This document shows, piece after piece, positions 59,252 to 64,000 of a stretch of 64,000 bases of DNA. Below the pieces are notes generated by a model that was not told the DNA's origin, did no database searches, and saw only the letters and a list, made by a program, of their open reading frames with translations. Each line of letters starts with the position of its first letter. Position 1 is the first letter of the stretch. The stretch comes from Cladopsammia gracilis (lineage: Eukaryota > Cnidaria > Anthozoa > Scleractinia > Dendrophylliidae): contig JAJGOT010001073.1 of the NCBI GenBank assembly GCA_022457155.1, positions 1 through 64,000 of the forward strand, in the 5' to 3' direction. The translations under genes and the position numbers were made by a program.

Positions 59252-60438
59252 ATGAATAGAGGCGAGTTGAAGAAGTTGCCAAAATCTGAATTAATCAAAC
59301 TTGTTTTAAATTATCAACCAAAAGATATTGTGAATATTACAATCATTATTACAATAAAGAAAATATAGAGATAAACATTTATCCACAAAAAAGCATTATA
59401 ATAATTTTTTAAAAAAATGTTTCGCCTGAACATAAAAAAAAAACATTACAAGAAGAAATAATAAAAGAAAATGAATTATACGAAAACTCAAATCAAATAA
59501 TAAATGAAAATGTAAATTTCAATAAACAAAAATTAAATAATGAAATTCAAAAATTTATTGAAAAATCAAATGATATTTCCAAAATTACAAATAATATCAA
59601 TAAAGATGGTCTTAAATTGCAAAAAAAAATAGAACAACAGATACATAAAAAGGAAATTGCTAAAAAGGCTGTACATATGCCCAATAGTGAATATTTTTTT
59701 AATTTTCATGATGATATTTTTCAAACTGAAAATACAAGTTTAAAACCATTTGAAATCATACAAACAAGAAATACACAAAACAAAAAATTCAATTCTTATA
59801 CAAATGAATATAAATTAAACATTTTAAAACCATTAAATGATGATAAAGATATTTACAAAATATTTTATGAAATGATTTCAAAAGTTAAAAATGATAAAAA
59901 ATTAAAGGAAAATGATCGAGTCAGAATTATAATTCAAAATTATGAACTTCTAAATAGTATATCAACAAACTTCCAAAAAGTAAAAGATTTTAGATTAAAT
60001 GATATTGAAAAAATAATAAATATCCTTGAATACAAAAAAATCCATTAGAAACATGCAAAATTATTATTCAAAGTGTGAAAATTCCACATGGAGCTGGAAG
60101 ATTATATCATGACAAAAGATACAGCAATTAGAAAAAAAAAATCGATAATTACAATAAAAAAGGAAGATATAATTTGTTTAACTAGGTCAATTGTAACAGC
60201 ATTTGCTAATTTAAAACCAGAAAACTGGTCTAAAACACAACTTCAAGTTGGTTTCAACAAATCAAGAAAATTACAGAAATATCAAGCATTAAAATTACAT
60301 GCAAACGCAAATATTGAAATAAATGAATATGGAAATGATTTAGATGATGTAAATAAATTTGCAAATTATTTGAATATAGAAATTAATATTATAGAAAGTG
60401 AACAATTCAATGAAATAATTTATACAGCTAATAAAGAC
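59252..60438 (+). pseudogene. B-family DNA polymerase of the Polinton, N-terminal region
   Basis: It starts MNRGELKKLPKSELIKLVL after TATATAGTATAATG. A stop and frame changes follow. Visible pieces are 59617-60048 (long helical, Lys/Asn-rich) and about 60055-60438 (IPHGAGRLYHDKRY, then ITIKKEDIICLTRSIVTAFA and LKLHANANIEINEYGN). The last pieces resemble the region preceding the exonuclease domain of protein-primed polymerases. The retrotransposon at 60439 cuts it before any polymerase motif, and the remainder lies outside the window. Confidence 0.5.
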
Positions 60439-62230
60439 TGTTGTCACGACAGACTTTCCAGCGTCAGCTTTATATATTTCATTCGACGAGGACGTCGAAA
60501 GTTAAGGCCAAGAATATGTTAGGAGAGACTTTTCCAATGTTCTTAAAACAGTCAAAAGTAAAGTTCGTTTAAAATATTACATAAATCAAACCATAGTTTA
60601 GTAAACAATAGTGCCTAAAACTGAAACGTGTACAAGTTGTACATCTGCCTAGCTCTCGCCACGTGCGTTTTCAATAGCGTAGTTTTATGAAAAGAATATT
60701 TAAGTAGTTATGTCCTTTCACTCATCGGAAAGAGTTCAGTGTTTCTTTGTCCTTAAGGTTTACGGAAGTAAACTCCTTCTGCTCTCGTAAATTTTTAATG
60801 TAGTTTCTTTCAAGGGGAGTGTTCTAAGGTTGTCACTTAACTTTTGTAACAAAGCAGAACGCTACGTGTCCTAGAATTTTAAATAGATCTTTTGTCCTCG
60901 TGAGCAGAAACGCGTACACGTAAATGTACTTTAACAATAGAGAAACTTGTGCCTTTGTGCCCTCTGCACTATATAACTAAGTCGTTTGTAAACATTAGTC
61001 AGTTACGATCAAGGCTGCGTAGAGCCCGGTTAACATCAAGGTTAAGATCAAGGTTAGAATCAGAGACGGAATAAACCTATGCTGGCTCACGATCTGTTGT
61101 GCTTGCTGAGTCCTAAGAAGTCCCTCGCTAGTAGATTCCCGTGTACCAAGGTTGTGACGAGCCTTATCTCCGCTGCAAGCGTGGTTCGCTCTGAGCTAAA
61201 GTTCCCCCGCGTAAAAGTCGTTGTTTCAGAAAAAGCATTGTTCAAGTTTCCAGTTCCCGTTCCTCGCTTGAGCAAGAAAAAACTTATCGTCACATTGTTG
61301 GCAGAACAAGTAGTACTAGCGGACTTCCGAAGAGGACAGACGAGCAGGAAAAAGAAAATCCAAGCCAGTCCAGTCGATGTAACCCCTTGGAGCGACGAAC
61401 AAAATAAATTCGCCCAAGTAAAATCGTGAGTACAAGTTCTTTTGTACACGTGTACATGCAATCTATGCAGTCAGTGAAAAAAGTTTTATCAAGCCGATTA
61501 CACAGATATAATTTAAGAAGCCGTAAGTTGAACGTTTCCATTGTTAAGTCAAGTACGTCTAAGATAGACCGAAATATACAAGTCAACTGATCGGACGAAG
61601 AGAGAGAAGCGTTATTTATCGAGTTGTCCTTCCTGTCGCAAGAAGACAAAGAAAGCCGCGACGAAATCCAAGCAAGTTCCAGTTCAACCCAGGGAGCAAT
61701 TCAACGGAGACGTTCAACAGCATTTTCCTGTCCCGAGCAAGCAAACAGAACCAATCGAGAAGTCGTCGATATCAGTTTAGACCGCAGCAGCGAATCTATT
61801 GTTTCCCCAAGCTTATCAGAATCAGAAGGCCACATAAGCCCGTCGGTCTCTCCCGTGTTATCGCCAATCGTTCCTCGTGAGATCACCTAATCCAGTCCAG
61901 CACACATCGGCCTTGAACTCGAAGATATCAGCGACTCAGACGACAATCCAAGCGAAGAATCTACCGCCCCAAAAAACAGCGATAATAAGCCTTCGCGACC
62001 GTTCATTAATTCCCCCGCGGACTTCTACGCATTAATTCCGCGCGTAAACAAACAAACGAAAAGTCGACTCGACTTAATCTCCAGTGTACCATAGACGAAA
62101 CCAGTAGCAATTCCAGTAAAGAAAATGAAGTAGAAGTCAATAGTAATTTTAGTGAAGAAAGCGAAAAGAAGTCAGTAGCGAATCCAGCGAAGAAAGTGAC
62201 TGGTCATTAGACGACAGCGAAAATTTCAAC

Positions 62231-64000
62231 ATGGACGCAGCCGATTCCTTGAGGGAATTGCAAGAACAGTTAGCTGCCATACAAGCCCAGCTAAAGATAC
62301 AACAGACCCAACAACAAAAGACTACAAGCGCTTTAGAACAAGTGCCAATTCCTGAATCCTCAAGTACGCATAGGCCTGCTGCTTTCCATGGGTACGATTC
62401 CGAAGATGTCCACCGATAGTTAGACAAGCTAGAGTACTACCTTAAATTAAGGCGAATAAACATTGCAAGCCCTACAGCGTTGGCCGAGTTAGTTCTAAAT
62501 CTCGCCGGACCCGCAGAAGATTTCTTGTATTCACTCCCCGATGACCGCAAAGCAACGTTTGGTGACTTGTGCGACGCCTTAAAAGAGCGTTTCTCCAACG
62601 ATAACCAGAGCTGGATAACTTGGCAGGCCGTATCCACTCGCCAGCAAGGAGACATGGAACCACTCGACACCTACTTCACGGAATTAACCAATAAGTTCGG
62701 CCGCCTCAAAATCACCGACGCTGAGAAAATGCGTTATTTACTCGTGGCGAAGCACACGAGTTGTAAATCCGGCGTTGACTTTTCTTGTTTTTTTTTTCGT
62801 GTCACATTAGCGCATGCAAATTTATGCACGCATATTTAAGTCTATATCGACGACTATATGGCTTTCGGCCATGAAATACATACCGTAAAATCTCTCCGTG
62901 TGTGTACTCGAGAAGCAAGATAAAGAACTACTGCGTACAACTGCACACTTTCAAGACAATTCAAGGCGTTTATGGATGGATAGGACCGTTTGATATTGTG
63001 TTCGCCGCTTATTCCTGTGGGATTTTTGCTCTGGCAAGTTCTGTGTTTTATATATTAAACTTGCCATTTGCTTAGCGATCGAGCTCCGGGTCGAGCTTAA
63101 GTGTTAGCTACTGAATCTAGTGAATGCAGTGTAGTCTTACTTTTAAACCCGTGTATACGTGAAAGCATGATGAACAGATTATCGGCAAGGGTGTTTAAAT
63201 AAAATTCACTCTCTCACTCACTCACTCACTCGCTCCTTCCATCAGCTGTAAACTTAGTGAGCAAATGCTTTGTTACGAACACGTTTCGTAACAGGAATTC
63301 AACGTGAATCCAACGATAACAATACTTAATTTGATGTAAACGAATAAAGACAACAATAAGCTTACAGATGTTTCGCATTTGGAGTTTTTAGTGCAACATT
63401 AAAATCGATCTAAAAGGATTTTGCAACCTAAACACGCGTTCTGATACGTATCTAGCTTAAAATAATAAAATTTAGTTCGCAGGTAGTATGTGCTCTTGGA
63501 CAGCGCAGTGATTGAGTTTGTGTCTTAGACCCGGACGGCCCGAGTTCGAATCTCCATAAAGTCCTCTTTTTTTTTCTTTTTTCGAACTGGACGTTATGAA
63601 AGTGATGTACTTTGTTTTCGTTCGTCAAAAATCCTTACGTTTAATTTAAAAAAAAATATATATATCGAACTGTGTCAGTGTGAAAACGTAAGCTTACGGC
63701 AATATTGCGTTACACGCTAGCATTTCTTCTCGGGTTGGCTCTTAGGAGCCTTTGATTAGATTTCATTTTAAGCTTATGTTTCTCTGTAAAAGCACTCAAA
63801 TCACTTGGGAATCAATGCTGCAATGAGTTAAAGGCGCCACGAGTTCAATCTGTGTACAGCTTCTTGTTTCGTACAAGGTTTGAGAAGCGAAATTAGAAAG
63901 GCCGTCTTGCTGAAGCAGCCAAAGTCCTTCCGTGAAGCTGAAGAGATGGCCCGGTTAGCCTGCTCAGTAGAAAACACGACGATCAACTATCCTGAAACTA
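62231..64000 (+). pseudogene. Gypsy-type gag, interrupted
   Basis: The start MDAADSLRELQEQLAAIQAQ is coiled coil. A retrotransposon gag capsid region follows (AAFHGYDSEDVHR, LDKLEYYLKLRRINI, LVLNLAGPAEDFLYSLPDDR, FSNDNQSWITWQAV). A TAG at 62417-62419 stands where Trp is expected. The frame breaks at about 62740 and resumes near 63858 with FVQGLRSEIRKAVLLKQPKS and REAEEMARLACSVE, running to the window edge. Confidence 0.7.
62741..63843. mobile_element. Insertion in gag with CTCGTGGCG ends
   Basis: CTCGTGGCG near 62741 faces CGCCACGAG ending at 63843. About 10-15 extra bases at each side do not belong to gag. It contains a tRNA-like segment at about 63493-63577 with a B box GAGTTCGAATCTC followed by a T run, which suggests a captured or nested SINE. 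No coding capacity is seen. Confidence 0.5.

Larger units (their letters stand above)
39660..60438. mobile_element. Polinton/Maverick-like endogenous viral element, decayed
   Basis: The A+T-rich block carries fragments of a major capsid protein, a packaging ATPase, an adenain-type protease, a retroviral-type integrase with chromodomain and a B-family polymerase N terminus. Together these are the hallmark set of Polintons and adintovirus-like elements. Extra genes are VLTF3-like, phospholipase A2, zinc-ribbon, fibre-like and basic virion-type proteins. Most genes start just after a TATAATATAA-like motif. Stops, frameshifts and transposon insertions affect nearly every gene, so the copy appears inactive. 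The left boundary is uncertain. The right end lies beyond the retrotransposon starting at 60439. Confidence 0.8.
60439..64000 (+). mobile_element. Second Gypsy-type LTR retrotransposon, 5' part
   Basis: The viral frame stops at TGTTGTCACGACAGACTTTC, a plausible LTR start (TG...). A long leader with no clear frame precedes gag. The LTR length and the primer site could not be fixed. Frames of 116 codons (61079-61429) and 88 codons (61624-61890, Ser/Glu-rich) lie before gag and are unassigned. The pol part and the other LTR are outside the window. Confidence 0.6.

Overview
The window looks like nuclear DNA of a cnidarian, most likely a stony coral or a sea anemone. It holds one intron-rich animal gene, many short DNA transposons of several families, tRNA-derived SINEs, RTE and Penelope-like fragments, two Ty3/Gypsy-type retrotransposons, and a decayed Polinton/Maverick-like viral element. 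The organism call is inference; no species marker is visible.

From 5.7 to 32.1 kb, twelve exons on the minus strand join in phase at GT/AG sites. They give about 570 C-terminal residues of a host protein with an IPT/TIG fold, an ankyrin-like segment and an acidic, serine-rich tail. This order resembles the BCAP/BANK/Dof (DBB) signalling adaptors. The N-terminal exons lie further upstream. Two of its linker exons are duplicated as a pair. The introns are full of MITE-like elements, Helitron-like elements with a 3' hairpin, SINEs and microsatellites.

From 33.9 to 39.35 kb lies a complete but frameshifted LTR retrotransposon with the order gag-protease-RT-RNase H-integrase.

From about 39.4 to 60.44 kb the sequence is very A+T-rich and carries remains of a virus-like gene set. 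In order these are a VLTF3-like zinc-ribbon factor, an unknown minus gene, a fibre-like protein, the packaging ATPase, several small virion-type genes, the major capsid protein, a basic pVI/pX-like protein, an adenain-type protease, a zinc-ribbon/phospholipase A2 protein, a chromodomain integrase, a small zinc-finger protein and the N-terminal part of a B-family polymerase. Most of these genes start just after a TATAATATAAATG-like motif. At least eight have been split by separate transposon insertions, and part of the protease gene is inverted. From 60.44 kb to the end a second Gypsy-type element sits inside the polymerase gene and is itself interrupted near 62.74 kb.

The viral-type genes look dead: they carry stops, frameshifts and insertions. 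The host exons are intact and keep phase throughout. All family assignments come from motifs read by eye, since no searches could be run.
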